Of a stretch of 15,865 nucleotides of DNA, positions 5,996-12,886 are shown in pieces. The position numbers and the translations under genes were made by a program. The stretch's first letter is position 1, and each line of letters opens with the position of its first letter. The stretch covers positions 40,381-56,245 of the forward strand of contig MFCX01000002.1 of the NCBI GenBank assembly GCA_001777055.1. The letters run 5' to 3'. This DNA is from Candidatus Daviesbacteria bacterium RIFCSPHIGHO2_02_FULL_39_12 (GTDB taxonomy: Bacteria; Patescibacteriota; Microgenomatia; Daviesbacterales; UBA10151). Under the pieces are notes generated by a model. The model saw only the letters and a program-made list of their open reading frames with translations, searched no databases and was not told where the DNA came from.

Positions 5996-7281
5996 GGTTT
6001 TGTGTATTTGTCCAAAACCTGTTTGACTCCGGCAGCAACAGTTTGTAAGGCTGTTTGCGGATCTGTCCCTTGCAAAGCAGCATTTATTCCATCCTCAAAA
6101 TATTTAATTATTTCATCATTAATACCATTGTCGAAAGTATTGGAAGAAAGATACCAGGACTTATAAATTGGCCCCTGGGCAACATATGCTCCGGCAATAG
6201 GGTCGCTATTTAGCTCGGAAGCTAAAGAAACTAATGAGTAAGGTTCACCAAATAATCTAACTTGCGAAGCTTGCTGATAAGCTAATTTCTCACCCTCGGC
6301 GGATGTTAAAAACTTAACAAACTTCCAGGCTTCTTTAACATTTTTACTATTTTTGGAAGCAGCCTGTCCCCAAAAGCTGGCCCAACTTACTTGTTTGCCG
6401 GATAATTGCGGTACGGGCGCTACCTTAAATTTCAAATTAGGATTAGCTATCCGCAGCTCGTGCGCCCTCCAGGAAGGAGCAAAATAAAAACCCAAGCGGC
6501 CTTCGGCAAACATCTGAGTGGAAGAAGGCAAGGTGACATCCCAAACCTTCCTTATGGGATCAATCACAAAACCGGTATAGAATTTTAATACTCCGGCCGC
6601 CAGTGAAGAATTCAAATTATTGAAATCTACACCAGGTTCCTGAAGAAGCAACAAACCGATAATATCCGGCCAATGATCAACATTGCCTGTTGAACCCAGG
6701 GCTGCTCCGGCTGTTTTGATACCTGATGAATCTCTGACTGTCATTTTAGTTGCAGTATCCCTAAACTCCCGCCAATTTTTCGGGACATTGGCTCCGATGC
6801 CGTTTAACATCTCTTCATTATAAAAAAGAGCTAAGCCGTCTATTCCCACTGAAGCGGCAAAAATTTGATTGTTTTTTACAAAACTATCGTAAGCTACAGG
6901 GTAAAACATATCTTTATAACCTGAAAGGTTAACTATGTCTGCTGGGGCGGCTGCCAAGTCAGAAGAAAACATTGGCAACCAGGAGTTGTGAATCATAAAT
7001 ACATCAGGCCCTACCCCTTCCCTTACCTGAGTCTGCACTCTGGTTCTATAATTTATCGATGATTGCTTAACATAATTTACAGTGATTTTAGGGTTTTGTT
7101 TTTGGTATTCTACCAGCAAGGGCTTAATTAAGTTCTCATCTTCCCATAAACCCCAGTAAGTTAATATTATCGGTCCATTATCTTTTGCCTGATTGAAAAG
7201 TGAAATACTAGGACCAAATCTCCAGAAGATAAAACCTAAAACAATAGACAAAGAAAGGGCAATAATAATAATACGTTTCAT
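5971..7281 (-). CDS. ABC transporter extracellular solute-binding protein, family 1 (sugar type)
   Basis: About 436 residues from the ATG at 7279-7281. An ORF start at 7362 is rejected because it crosses the divergent gene's start and precedes an obvious signal sequence. MKRIIIIALSLSIVLGFIFW forms a signal anchor; no lipobox cysteine follows, so membrane anchoring by an uncleaved helix is likely. The mature part has the SBP_bac_1 (MalE/UgpB-like) pattern: ILTYWGLWEDENLIKPLLVEY, VGPDVFMIH, FAASVGIDGLALFYNEEML, FAEGRLGFYFAPSW and AWKFVKFLTS. The ligand is probably a sugar or oligosaccharide by family analogy; the sequence does not fix it. No permease or ATPase gene adjoins it in this window. 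An AAAGG site lies 10 nt before the ATG and can pair with CCTTT just before the start codon. Confidence 0.88.
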   Translation of the reverse strand: MKRIIIIALSLSIVLGFIFWRFGPSISLFNQAKDNGPIILTYWGLWEDENLIKPLLVEYQKQNPKITVNYVKQSSINYRTRVQTQVREGVGPDVFMIHNSWLPMFSSDLAAAPADIVNLSGYKDMFYPVAYDSFVKNNQIFAASVGIDGLALFYNEEMLNGIGANVPKNWREFRDTATKMTVRDSSGIKTAGAALGSTGNVDHWPDIIGLLLLQEPGVDFNNLNSSLAAGVLKFYTGFVIDPIRKVWDVTLPSSTQMFAEGRLGFYFAPSWRAHELRIANPNLKFKVAPVPQLSGKQVSWASFWGQAASKNSKNVKEAWKFVKFLTSAEGEKLAYQQASQVRLFGEPYSLVSLASELNSDPIAGAYVAQGPIYKSWYLSSNTFDNGINDEIIKYFEDGINAALQGTDPQTALQTVAAGVKQVLDKYTKPQPAASGR

Positions 7282-7294
7282 AAAAGGATGACCT

Positions 7295-7323
7295 TTGTCA
7301 ATTATACCCCAAACAGTTAAAAT
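7295..7323 (+). promoter_or_regulatory. Promoter of the VanW-domain gene
   Basis: TTGTCA (7295-7300), a 17-bp spacer and TAAAAT (7318-7323), then 6 nt to the ATG at 7330. Spacing is ideal and the start codon falls at the expected transcription start, so a leaderless mRNA is inferred. Confidence 0.55.
7301..7306 (-). promoter_or_regulatory. -10 box of the solute-binding protein gene
   Basis: A consensus TATAAT on the minus strand lies 19 nt before the ATG at 7281. It sits inside the spacer of the oppositely directed VanW-gene promoter, so the two promoters overlap. Confidence 0.45.
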
Positions 7324-7329
7324 ACCTGC

Positions 7330-9105
7330 ATGGCAAAGACCGGAAAGACAGCTATCAGACAAAAACTAATTAAAGTTTCCCTTCTTCCTATAACTCCCCT
7401 AATTTTAGGTTTAACCTTTTTTTGTCTGATAATTTTAGCTTATCAACAATTTATGGCCGATAAATACTATCCCCGGACATTTGTAGGAGATATAAACATT
7501 TCTTTTTTAACCGAGGGCCAGGCCATCAGAAAACTTGAGTCGAAGGTTGATCAAAGAGCAAAGGGGCAATTACAGTTTGTTTATCCTCAGGTATCTTTTG
7601 AAGTGGATCTGGCTACCTCCTCAGCCGGTTTGGATTATTCAGCTTTAAATCAAGTTTTTAACTTAAGCCAGTCAGAGAATTTCTTGGTTAGCTTACAAAA
7701 ACAGTTTCAAATTTTATTTTTTACCCGCCAAATTTATCCTCAGGTTAAACTTTCTTTGGATCAACAGATGAATATCATAGAAACAACTATTAAAAAGGGG
7801 GCTAAAAACGCCGAACTGATTTTTGATGAAATTACAACTGCCGAGGGCAGCTCTTCTGCCCGCATCCAAGTCAAAGAAGGATCGGAGGGATTAGAGTTGG
7901 ACAAGGAGGGATTAGAGCAGGCAGCCGCGGATTATATTTTAAGCGGGAAGTATAGCGAAGCGCTTCCTGTAAAATCCATACTGCCAAAAGTTACTTCGGA
8001 GCACGCACAAAAAGCAAAAAAGGCGCTTGAGATTTCTGTAAATACACCTGTTAAATTAATCTTTGAAAACAGCAGCAGGGTAATTGATGCAAAACAACTT
8101 TTAACTTTACTTGATTTGGAAAAAGGACAATCTTTATTGGATAAAGATAAAACCTATCTTTATCTTGCCAAATTATCCCAAGAAATTGACAGAGAAGTTC
8201 AAGAAGGCTTATTTGACTTTAACACCCGGACAAAAAGAGTAACTGCTTTCAAACCTTCCCGCCAGGGTCAGAAAATGAATTTAGATCAGACTTACCGAAT
8301 ACTGGAAAATATGCTGGCTGCTGACGAGATAAAAACCATTAATTTACCGGTTGAGATTATAAAGCCAAAAATAGAAACATCGGATATAAACAGCTTAGGA
8401 ATCAAAGAGCTTTTGGGCCGAGGCATATCTAATTTTGCCGGCTCAATTGCAAACAGAATCTATAATGTCGGTTTAACTGCCTCTAAAATTAACGGGGTAT
8501 TAATTCCTCCCGGAGAAATATTCTCTTTTAATCAAACGGTTGGGGATATCTCTGCTGCTACTGGTTTTAAACAAGCTTACGTAATCAAAGAAGGACGGAC
8601 TGTTTTAGATGACGGAGGAGGGGTTTGTCAGGATTCTACTACTCTTTTTAGAGCAGTGTTAAACGCAGGGCTGCCAGTTGTTAAAAGAACAGCTCATGCT
8701 TATCGGGTAGGTTATTACGAACAAGGGTTTCCTCCGGGACTGGATGCGACAGTGTTTTATCCTTCAGTTGATTTTCAATTCAAAAATGACACTTCAGCCC
8801 ATATTTTAATCCAGGCTTATACACAAGGAGCTACTCTTTATGTTGATTTGTATGGCGCCTCGGATGGTAGAGTTTCTAGCTTAACTCAACCAATAATCAC
8901 AAACCAAATTCCTCCGCCGCCGGAACTTAGGCAAGATGACCCTACTTTGCCAAAAGGAACAATCAAGCAAGTTGATTGGACAGCTTGGGGAGCCACTGTT
9001 AAATTTAATAGGACTGTGACTAAAAATGGTGAAACTTTAGCCCAGGAAACCTGGGTTTCAAACTATAAACCCTGGCAGGCAGTATATTTAGTGGGAACAC
9101 AATAA
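7330..9105 (+). CDS. VanW-domain envelope protein (YoaR-like)
   Basis: 591 residues. A basic N-terminus and one membrane helix (about 16-38) are followed by a long extracytoplasmic part. Residues about 45-360 contain two alpha/beta modules of the putative peptidoglycan-binding type usually found before VanW domains. The VanW domain spans about 379-492, with SKINGVLIPPGEIFSFN, the GGGVCQDSTTLFRA motif (Cys near 433) and RVGYYEQGFPPGLDATV. A C-terminal G5-like beta segment (TIKQVDWTAWGATVKF onward, about 530-585) may bind wall sugars. The protein is likely membrane-anchored and cell-wall facing. The VanW biochemical role is not established; the name comes from vancomycin-resistance clusters, and there is no sign of resistance here. 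The promoter places the ATG at the mRNA 5' end. Confidence 0.88.
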   Translation: MAKTGKTAIRQKLIKVSLLPITPLILGLTFFCLIILAYQQFMADKYYPRTFVGDINISFLTEGQAIRKLESKVDQRAKGQLQFVYPQVSFEVDLATSSAGLDYSALNQVFNLSQSENFLVSLQKQFQILFFTRQIYPQVKLSLDQQMNIIETTIKKGAKNAELIFDEITTAEGSSSARIQVKEGSEGLELDKEGLEQAAADYILSGKYSEALPVKSILPKVTSEHAQKAKKALEISVNTPVKLIFENSSRVIDAKQLLTLLDLEKGQSLLDKDKTYLYLAKLSQEIDREVQEGLFDFNTRTKRVTAFKPSRQGQKMNLDQTYRILENMLAADEIKTINLPVEIIKPKIETSDINSLGIKELLGRGISNFAGSIANRIYNVGLTASKINGVLIPPGEIFSFNQTVGDISAATGFKQAYVIKEGRTVLDDGGGVCQDSTTLFRAVLNAGLPVVKRTAHAYRVGYYEQGFPPGLDATVFYPSVDFQFKNDTSAHILIQAYTQGATLYVDLYGASDGRVSSLTQPIITNQIPPPPELRQDDPTLPKGTIKQVDWTAWGATVKFNRTVTKNGETLAQETWVSNYKPWQAVYLVGTQ

Positions 9106-9155
9106 CATAATAAAGATTATAATGATCATAAATATTATAATTTTTATACCAACAC
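9106..9155. other. AT-rich spacer with -10-like boxes before the adenosine-kinase-like gene
   Basis: This 50-bp gap is almost entirely A/T and contains ATTATAAT twice as a self-complementary unit. On the plus strand TATAAT (9136-9141) lies 14 nt and TTTATA (9143-9148) lies 7 nt before the ATG at 9156. Either would give a very short or absent leader; no Shine-Dalgarno sequence or good -35 is seen. Confidence 0.35.
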
Positions 9156-10100
9156 ATGATTACAGTTACCGGCTCTTTGGCTTATGACACAATTATGGAT
9201 TTTCCAGGCAAGTTTTCCGATCACATCATGCCTGATAAAATCCACCAAATTAATTTATCCTTTTTGGTTAACAGCTTAAAAAAACAAAAAGGCGGGACTG
9301 CCGGCAACATTACCTATAACCTTGCACTTTTTAAAATGCCTGTTTCTATAATAGGAGCAGTTGGGGTTGATTTTTCAGAATATGCCAGATTTTTAACAGA
9401 TGCCGGTGTTGATATTTCAAGGATAAAAATAATTGAAAACAACTTAACCTCTTCTGCTTTTATTATGACTGACAGCGCAGATAATCAGATAACTGCCTTT
9501 CATCCGGGAGCCATGATTGAAAATGCTAAGCTTTCTCTCGTGAGTTCAAGGTGGCTTACAGATTTTGTGGTCATCTCTCCGAATAACCCAGAAGCGATGG
9601 TTAATTTTGCCAGACAGTGCCAAGACTCAAACACTCCTTATATGTTAGATCCTGGCATGCAGCTTCCTGCGCTAAGTCCGGAGGATTTAAAAAATATGAT
9701 ATCCGGCGCTACTATCTTAATCGGCAATGATTATGAAATTACCTTACTTTGTAACAAGCTTGCCCTGAGCGCAGTCGAAGGGTTACTTAAACAAGTAAAA
9801 ATTCTAATTACTACCTTGGGAGAAAAAGGGTCAATTATTCAAAGCCCACCTGGAAGGTGGAAGATAGAGGCTGCTAAACCTAAGGGGGTTTTGGATCCAA
9901 CCGGAGCCGGGGATGCATACCGAGCCGGCTTTTTAGCAGGTTATTTAAAGGGACTGGATTTAAAAGTCTGCGGCCAAATGGGATCTGTTGCCGCTTGTTA
10001 TGCTGTAGAAAAATATGGTACAAGTAATCACAGATTTACTGTAGAGGAATTTTGTGAGAGATATAGAGAAAACTTTGGGGAAGAGTTGATATTATTATGA
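9156..10100 (+). CDS. PfkB-family sugar/nucleoside kinase, probable adenosine kinase
   Basis: 314 residues. Ribokinase/PfkB landmarks are the N-terminal MITVTGSLAYDTIM, the substrate-side GGTAGN (46-51) and the second PfkB signature DPTGAGDAYRAGF (247-259), which holds the anion hole and catalytic Asp (D253). ITTLGEKGS precedes the ATP site. The family phosphorylates adenosine, ribose, fructose or related sugars with ATP. An adenosine substrate is inferred from the 4-bp ATGA overlap with ahcY, whose product reaction releases adenosine; sequence alone does not prove it. Residues 203-209 (ALSAVEG) are encoded by a palindromic repeat that keeps the frame in a region of variable length between a helix and the following strand. 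Cytoplasmic. Confidence 0.85.
   Translation: MITVTGSLAYDTIMDFPGKFSDHIMPDKIHQINLSFLVNSLKKQKGGTAGNITYNLALFKMPVSIIGAVGVDFSEYARFLTDAGVDISRIKIIENNLTSSAFIMTDSADNQITAFHPGAMIENAKLSLVSSRWLTDFVVISPNNPEAMVNFARQCQDSNTPYMLDPGMQLPALSPEDLKNMISGATILIGNDYEITLLCNKLALSAVEGLLKQVKILITTLGEKGSIIQSPPGRWKIEAAKPKGVLDPTGAGDAYRAGFLAGYLKGLDLKVCGQMGSVAACYAVEKYGTSNHRFTVEEFCERYRENFGEELILL
9763..9782. repeat. Palindromic repeat inserted in frame in the kinase gene
   Basis: CCCTGAGCGCAGTCGAAGGG is an imperfect palindrome of a type commonly dispersed between genes. Here it is translated as ALSAVEG inside the PfkB-family protein without disturbing the frame. Its GC content is above that of the surrounding gene. Confidence 0.6.
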
Positions 10101-11353
10101 AATACGATATCAAAGACATAAAACTCGCATCAAAAGGAAGACTTAGGATTGAGTGGGCCGGTTCTCAAATGAAGGTTTTAAACCTTATCAAACAAGACTT
10201 TGCCAAAAATAAACCCTTAAAAGACATTACTTTAGGAGCCTGTTTGCATGTAACAAGCGAAGCCGCCAATTTGATGATTGCTTTAAAGATGGGTGGCGCC
10301 AATTTGGCCCTTTGCGCTTCAAACCCGCTTTCTACCCAAGATGATGTAGCTGCCTCTTTGGTTGAAGATTACGAGATCCCTACTTTCGCTATTAAGGGCG
10401 AAGGCAAAGACACTTATTATAATCATTTAAATACAGTCTTAGATTTTAAACCGCAAATTACCATGGATGACGGCGCAGACCTGGTAACTTTACTGCACAC
10501 AGAAAGAGTATCCCAGCTAGCAGAGGTAATCGGTTCTTCCGAAGAAACCACCACCGGCGTGGTAAGACTTAGGGCTATGTTAAAAGACGGCACACTTAAG
10601 ATTCCTGTCATTGCCGTAAATGACAGTAATACCAAACATATGTTTGACAACAGATACGGCACCGGCCAATCAACGATTGACGGAATCATCAGAGCTACCA
10701 ATGTTTTACTGGCAGGCAAAAAGTTTATGGTTTGCGGATATGGCTGGTGCGGCAGGGGGTTGGCCCAAAGAGCGCGAGGTATGGGTTCACAGGTGATTAT
10801 TACCGAGGTTAATCCTTTGAAAGCTTTGGAAGCGGTGATGGATGGATTTGAGGTTATGCCAAAATCAGAAGCTATTAAAACAGCTGATATTATCTGCACT
10901 GCTACTGGTAATAAAACAGTTCTGTCTGTGGAAGATTTAAAAAATGCCAAAGACGGGTTAATTGTTGCTAATACGGGGCATTTTAACGTGGAGTTTGATT
11001 ATGATGGCTTAGTACAAATCGCTACAAAAAAAAGATTACTGAGGGCTCAATTAGAAGAAATTACTCTTCCTGGAGGTAAAAAGTTATTTGTGCTGGGTGA
11101 AGGCAGACTAATTAATTTAGCCTCAGCTGAAGGACATCCGCCTGATGTGATGGATATGAGCTTTGCCAATCAAGCCTCAGCAGCTAAGTTTTTAGTGGAC
11201 AATAAAGGCAAATTAAAAGTGGATGTTTATACTATCCCCAAAGAGATGGATGATGAAATTGCCAGATTAAAACTTGAATCCTTAGGAATTAAAATCGACC
11301 GATTAACAGAAGAGCAGAAACGCTATCTTTCTTCTTGGAATGAAGGCACTTAA
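10097..11353 (+). CDS. ahcY: Adenosylhomocysteinase (S-adenosylhomocysteine hydrolase)
   Basis: 418 residues. It hydrolyses S-adenosylhomocysteine, the inhibitory by-product of SAM-dependent methylation, to adenosine and homocysteine using bound NAD. Landmarks are LGACLHVTSEAA (His51), TMDDGADL (D124/D125), SSEETTTG (E149/E150), NDSNTKHMFDNRYGTGQS (K180, D184), the NAD-binding GYGWCGRG (214-221), and GEGRLINLASAEGHPP...MSFANQ. The protein ends at YLSSWNEGT and lacks the C-terminal Lys/Tyr-containing extension of the eukaryotic-like type, as in shorter archaeal and Thermotoga-like enzymes. Its ATG overlaps the stop of the upstream kinase gene (ATGA), so translation is probably coupled. The stop overlaps the convergent PIN gene's stop. 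Together the pair would clear SAH and return adenosine to AMP. Confidence 0.96.
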   Translation: MKYDIKDIKLASKGRLRIEWAGSQMKVLNLIKQDFAKNKPLKDITLGACLHVTSEAANLMIALKMGGANLALCASNPLSTQDDVAASLVEDYEIPTFAIKGEGKDTYYNHLNTVLDFKPQITMDDGADLVTLLHTERVSQLAEVIGSSEETTTGVVRLRAMLKDGTLKIPVIAVNDSNTKHMFDNRYGTGQSTIDGIIRATNVLLAGKKFMVCGYGWCGRGLAQRARGMGSQVIITEVNPLKALEAVMDGFEVMPKSEAIKTADIICTATGNKTVLSVEDLKNAKDGLIVANTGHFNVEFDYDGLVQIATKKRLLRAQLEEITLPGGKKLFVLGEGRLINLASAEGHPPDVMDMSFANQASAAKFLVDNKGKLKVDVYTIPKEMDDEIARLKLESLGIKIDRLTEEQKRYLSSWNEGT

Positions 11354-11772
11354 AATTTTGTTTCAAACAACTCAATTAATAGCTTGGGGGTATAAACTTT
11401 TTTAGGTTTCAAAAAATTAGCCACCGGTTCAGTAAAGAAATGCTTAATATCAAACGTCACCAGACTGTCTGTTTTAGCCTGTTTCGCTTCAGCCAAAATC
11501 ACAGCATCTTTTTTTACTATTATTTTTTCTGTCTTTTTGATAAGTTTTTGGCAGGGTATTTGACTAATGATAGCCAACTTTTCAACCAGAAGAAAAAAAC
11601 GTTCAAGATGATACTTTGGCAGTTTCTTACGGACATTTCTTTCCGTCTCAGCTAAAACAACCGGCGAGGCAGCAAGTTGTATATTTTTAAAAGTGAATAA
11701 CTTAGCAGAGCCGCCGGTGGGGGAATTTACAGCGCTAAACAGTACGCTGGAATCCAAAAATACAGATTTCAT
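11350..11772 (-). CDS. PIN-domain ribonuclease toxin (VapC-like)
   Basis: 140 residues from the ATG at 11770-11772, two bases after the antitoxin stop. An upstream in-frame start at 11799 would overlap the antitoxin by 25 nt and is less likely. The PIN fold is indicated by MKSVFLDSSVLFSA (D7), AETERN (E42/E44), KKDAVILAEAK (D89) and TFDIKHF (D108), giving the usual quartet of acidic residues for metal-dependent RNA cleavage. Family members cut tRNA, rRNA or mRNA when freed from the antitoxin; the target here is unknown. No Shine-Dalgarno sequence is visible, in keeping with translation coupled to the antitoxin gene. Confidence 0.8.
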   Translation of the reverse strand: MKSVFLDSSVLFSAVNSPTGGSAKLFTFKNIQLAASPVVLAETERNVRKKLPKYHLERFFLLVEKLAIISQIPCQKLIKKTEKIIVKKDAVILAEAKQAKTDSLVTFDIKHFFTEPVANFLKPKKVYTPKLLIELFETKF

Positions 11773-11774
11773 TT

Positions 11775-12047
11775 TCAGAGTGTATCTGATTTTTCCCACT
11801 CCTTAACTTCCTGATCACTGAATTCCCTTGTATACTTTATTAGTTTACTATCAATAAATGTTTTTCCATAGATTTTTTCTAAGGTTTTTTCAAGCTTTGT
11901 TAAATAATCAATATCAACTAAGGCTGCTTTAGGACTGCCGTCCTTAGTTAAAATCACATATTCATCTCCTGAAACCTTATTTGCCAGATACCCCAATTTA
12001 GTTCTTGCTTTGGTGATAGGGATAATATTTGCAGTGTTGATATTCAT
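11775..12047 (-). CDS. Phd/YefM-type antitoxin
   Basis: 90 residues. The N-terminal half (IIPITKARTKLGYLANKVSGDEYVILTKDGSPKAALVDIDYL) matches the Phd/YefM DNA-binding fold: a helix, then two strands with a G-x-P-x-A/V turn. The C-terminal half is charged and would wrap around the toxin. It is the first gene of a two-gene module with the PIN toxin. The promoter just upstream carries two small palindromes that are good candidates for its own operator, the usual autoregulation of this family. The ATG lies 6 nt after the -10 box, so the mRNA is probably leaderless. Confidence 0.82.
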   Translation of the reverse strand: MNINTANIIPITKARTKLGYLANKVSGDEYVILTKDGSPKAALVDIDYLTKLEKTLEKIYGKTFIDSKLIKYTREFSDQEVKEWEKSDTL

Positions 12048-12082
12048 ACCATGATGGTAGCATACAATATTTATTGTGTCAA
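12048..12082 (-). promoter_or_regulatory. Promoter and candidate operators of the first TA module
   Basis: TTGACA (12077-12082), a 17-bp spacer and TACCAT (12054-12059), then 6 nt to the ATG. Two inverted repeats overlap it: CAATA-AA-TATTG in the spacer (12065-12076) and ACCAT-N-ATGGT over the -10 and start (12048-12058). They are likely binding sites for the antitoxin complex. Confidence 0.55.
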
Positions 12083-12133
12083 CTATTCTGTAATTAATAC
12101 TGTACTTAATTTACTAAACCCAAACGCTATTTA

Positions 12134-12157
12134 TCCTCCCGGAACGAAGGAACTTAA
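12134..12157. repeat. 24-bp direct repeat, copy 1 (downstream of the second vapC-like gene)
   Basis: Matches 12863-12886 at 23 of 24 positions in the same orientation (core CCTCCCGGAACGAAG). On the minus strand it can form the hairpin TCCTTC-GTTCCG-GGAGGA. The two copies flank the second toxin-antitoxin module on both sides. Confidence 0.8.
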
Positions 12158-12163
12158 AATAAC

Positions 12164-12583
12164 TTACCAGACTGTCTTCAGGCCATAATTTTTATAATCC
12201 GCAAAACCTTGATCATTTGTTGCTAAAATGTAATCTAAAGTTATAGCTTGCCAGGCAAGCATCAAATCAAATGGGTCTTTATTCGGAGAAGAACTTTGTT
12301 CATTCCTAAACCTCCTAAGTTTGTAAAAACTAGCTGCTGTCTCAGCTTGTAAATCTTCAATCTCAAATCCGGCACTTGTTGCATACTTATAAAGCTCGTC
12401 CGGCTTCGCACCTTTAAGGTCAAGTTTTCCGATTGCATATTTTAAGGAAATTTCCCAAAATGTTATTGCACTAACCCAGGAAACATTCTCTTTACTTGTA
12501 ATAATCGCTTTAGTTTTTAGTGAGAGTTTACCGGGAGATATGAGGCTCCATATAAAGGCGTGTGTATCTAAAAGATAATTCAT
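12164..12583 (-). CDS. vapC: PIN-domain ribonuclease toxin VapC
   Basis: 139 residues, normal for VapC. The sequence has MNYLLDTHAFIWSL (D6), SAITFWEIS (E44), the conserved NKDPFDLMLAWQA (D103) and YILATNDQGF (D124), which together form the metal-binding acidic site of a PIN-domain ribonuclease. The LLDTHAFIW...DPFD pattern is characteristic of the VapC subgroup paired with Phd-type antitoxins. Its ATG overlaps the antitoxin stop (ATGA), so production is coupled to the antitoxin. The module is bounded by the 24-bp direct repeats and differs from the neighbouring PIN gene, so it is not a recent duplicate of it. Confidence 0.9.
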   Translation of the reverse strand: MNYLLDTHAFIWSLISPGKLSLKTKAIITSKENVSWVSAITFWEISLKYAIGKLDLKGAKPDELYKYATSAGFEIEDLQAETAASFYKLRRFRNEQSSSPNKDPFDLMLAWQAITLDYILATNDQGFADYKNYGLKTVW

Positions 12584-12819
12584 GAATTAAGAAATTCGTC
12601 AATTGTCATCTTAAAATCCTTAGCAAATTTAACCGAAACTTTACCTTCCAAAAGTCCCAATTTTATCTTTTTTTTCTTTTTATAACTTTCGTAAGGAATT
12701 ATTACACCTATCTTTTCCTTTTTTTTGCCATAAGAAACTACAACTTCCTGTCCCTGGAGTAGCTTTTGCAAAACATCAGAAAATTTAGCTTTGAATTCTC
12801 CCACAGTTAACTGGGTCAT
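12580..12819 (-). CDS. vapB: Phd/YefM-type antitoxin VapB
   Basis: 79 residues from the ATG at 12817-12819. An upstream TTG (12849) lies inside the promoter's -35/operator region and is rejected; TATAAT ends 7 nt before the chosen ATG. MTQLTVGEFKAKFSDVLQKLLQGQEVVVSYGKKKEKIGVIIPY fits the Phd/YefM fold (MTQ-start, helix, VVVSYG strand, turn, IGVIIPY strand). A lysine run (KKKKKIK) follows and is encoded by long A-tracts. The C-terminus (SVKFAKDFKMTIDEFLNS) is the likely toxin-binding tail. It should bind and neutralise the VapC encoded next to it and repress its own promoter. Confidence 0.82.
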   Translation of the reverse strand: MTQLTVGEFKAKFSDVLQKLLQGQEVVVSYGKKKEKIGVIIPYESYKKKKKIKLGLLEGKVSVKFAKDFKMTIDEFLNS

Positions 12820-12826
12820 ATTTAAC

Positions 12827-12858
12827 ATTATACCATATTTTCTTGACAACTTGTCAAG
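12827..12858 (-). promoter_or_regulatory. Promoter with palindromic operator for vapBC
   Basis: TTGACA (12852-12857), a 19-bp spacer ending in TGG and consensus TATAAT (12827-12832), an extended -10. A perfect inverted repeat CTTGACA-AGT-TGTCAAG (12842-12858) covers the -35 and is a good candidate operator. The ATG follows the -10 by 7 nt. Confidence 0.65.
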
Positions 12859-12862
12859 TATT

Positions 12863-12886
12863 TCCTCCCGGAACGAAGAAACTTAA
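12863..12886. repeat. 24-bp direct repeat, copy 2 (upstream of vapB)
   Basis: Second copy of the repeat at 12134-12157, one mismatch. It starts at the stop codon of the upstream 105-aa gene and ends just before the vapBC promoter palindrome. Confidence 0.8.

Noticed and set aside
10423..10950. 175-codon minus-strand frame inside ahcY
   Set aside because: Antisense shadow of ahcY, whose motifs are intact along the whole stretch.
12668..12726. Homopolymer tracts (8 and 7 T) in vapB as a programmed frameshift
   Set aside because: They encode lysine-rich stretches in an AT-rich gene and no alternative frame of useful length is attached.
12820..12849. TTG start at 12849 for vapB
   Set aside because: It lies within the -35/operator palindrome and upstream of the predicted transcription start.
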